Part shown: one piece after another, positions 63,970-64,000 of the stretch | Layout of the letters: every line of letters begins with the position of its first letter | How positions within the stretch are numbered: the stretch's first letter is position 1 | Assembly: GCA_024760905.1 (NCBI GenBank) | Contig: CM045729.1 | Coordinates: 57,957,580 to 58,021,579 of the forward strand | Source of the DNA: Plotosus lineatus | Lineage: Eukaryota; Chordata; Actinopteri; Siluriformes; Plotosidae | Direction: 5' to 3' | Length of the DNA: 64,000 nt | Notes under the pieces: model-generated | Seen by the model: only the letters and a program-made list of their open reading frames with translations | Told to the model about the DNA's origin: nothing | Database searches by the model: none | Program-made: the position numbers and the translations under genes

Positions 63970-64000
63970 ACAACAGCCACAGACTGCACGTGTTGTTTGA

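Overview
This window is vertebrate nuclear DNA, almost certainly from a ray-finned (teleost) fish. It holds intron-split genes with vertebrate orthologues, very dense di- and trinucleotide microsatellites, several families of tRNA-derived SINEs, Tc1/mariner, Tigger/pogo-like and hAT-like DNA elements, and a Rex3 retrotransposon. The species cannot be named from sequence alone. There is no bacterial, phage or CRISPR content.

Two host genes converge tail to tail. On the + strand, 842-31378 is a complete stag3 gene (meiotic cohesin stromalin subunit). I resolved 29 coding exons with consistent splice phases that sum to 3,435 nt (1,144 codons plus stop). On the - strand, 60983-36519 is a PP2A B'' regulatory subunit gene of the ppp2r3b/ppp2r3a type. 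It has 13 coding exons summing to 1,515 nt (504 codons plus stop), including a first exon at 60858-60983 that matches the start of the short PR72-type isoform. Between the two stop codons (31379-36518) lie UTRs, a TTCCG-rich inverted-repeat element, a SINE, a Tigger-like MITE and two weak exon-like fragments.

The rest is mostly transposon biology. The first ppp2r3 intron (about 12.9 kb) holds a LINE of about 4.5 kb (49076-56948) with 15-bp target-site duplications. That LINE is split by an antisense Rex3 (about 50808-54158). Downstream in the same intron is a Tc1/mariner transposase fossil (57460-58345). The last ppp2r3 intron contains a nested set of Tigger-like elements (38655-41748). The stag3 introns carry many SINEs and MITEs, including a SINE inserted in a SINE (11860-12430), a MITE with a 70-bp tandem array (29304-30115), and an inverted repeat pair flanking exons 4-6. 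A truncated Tc1 element and a SINE with clear target duplication occupy 62524-63979.

Both host genes are known families. Products of both families act in cell division: STAG3 is a cohesin core subunit of meiotic chromosomes, and PP2A B'' subunits are calcium-binding targeting subunits of a phosphatase. Nothing in the sequence shows that they are co-regulated. I did not find a convincing undescribed system. The best leads are two predicted GC-AG introns, the nested transposons, the TTCCG element, and a possible small secreted or receptor gene between stag3 and ppp2r3.
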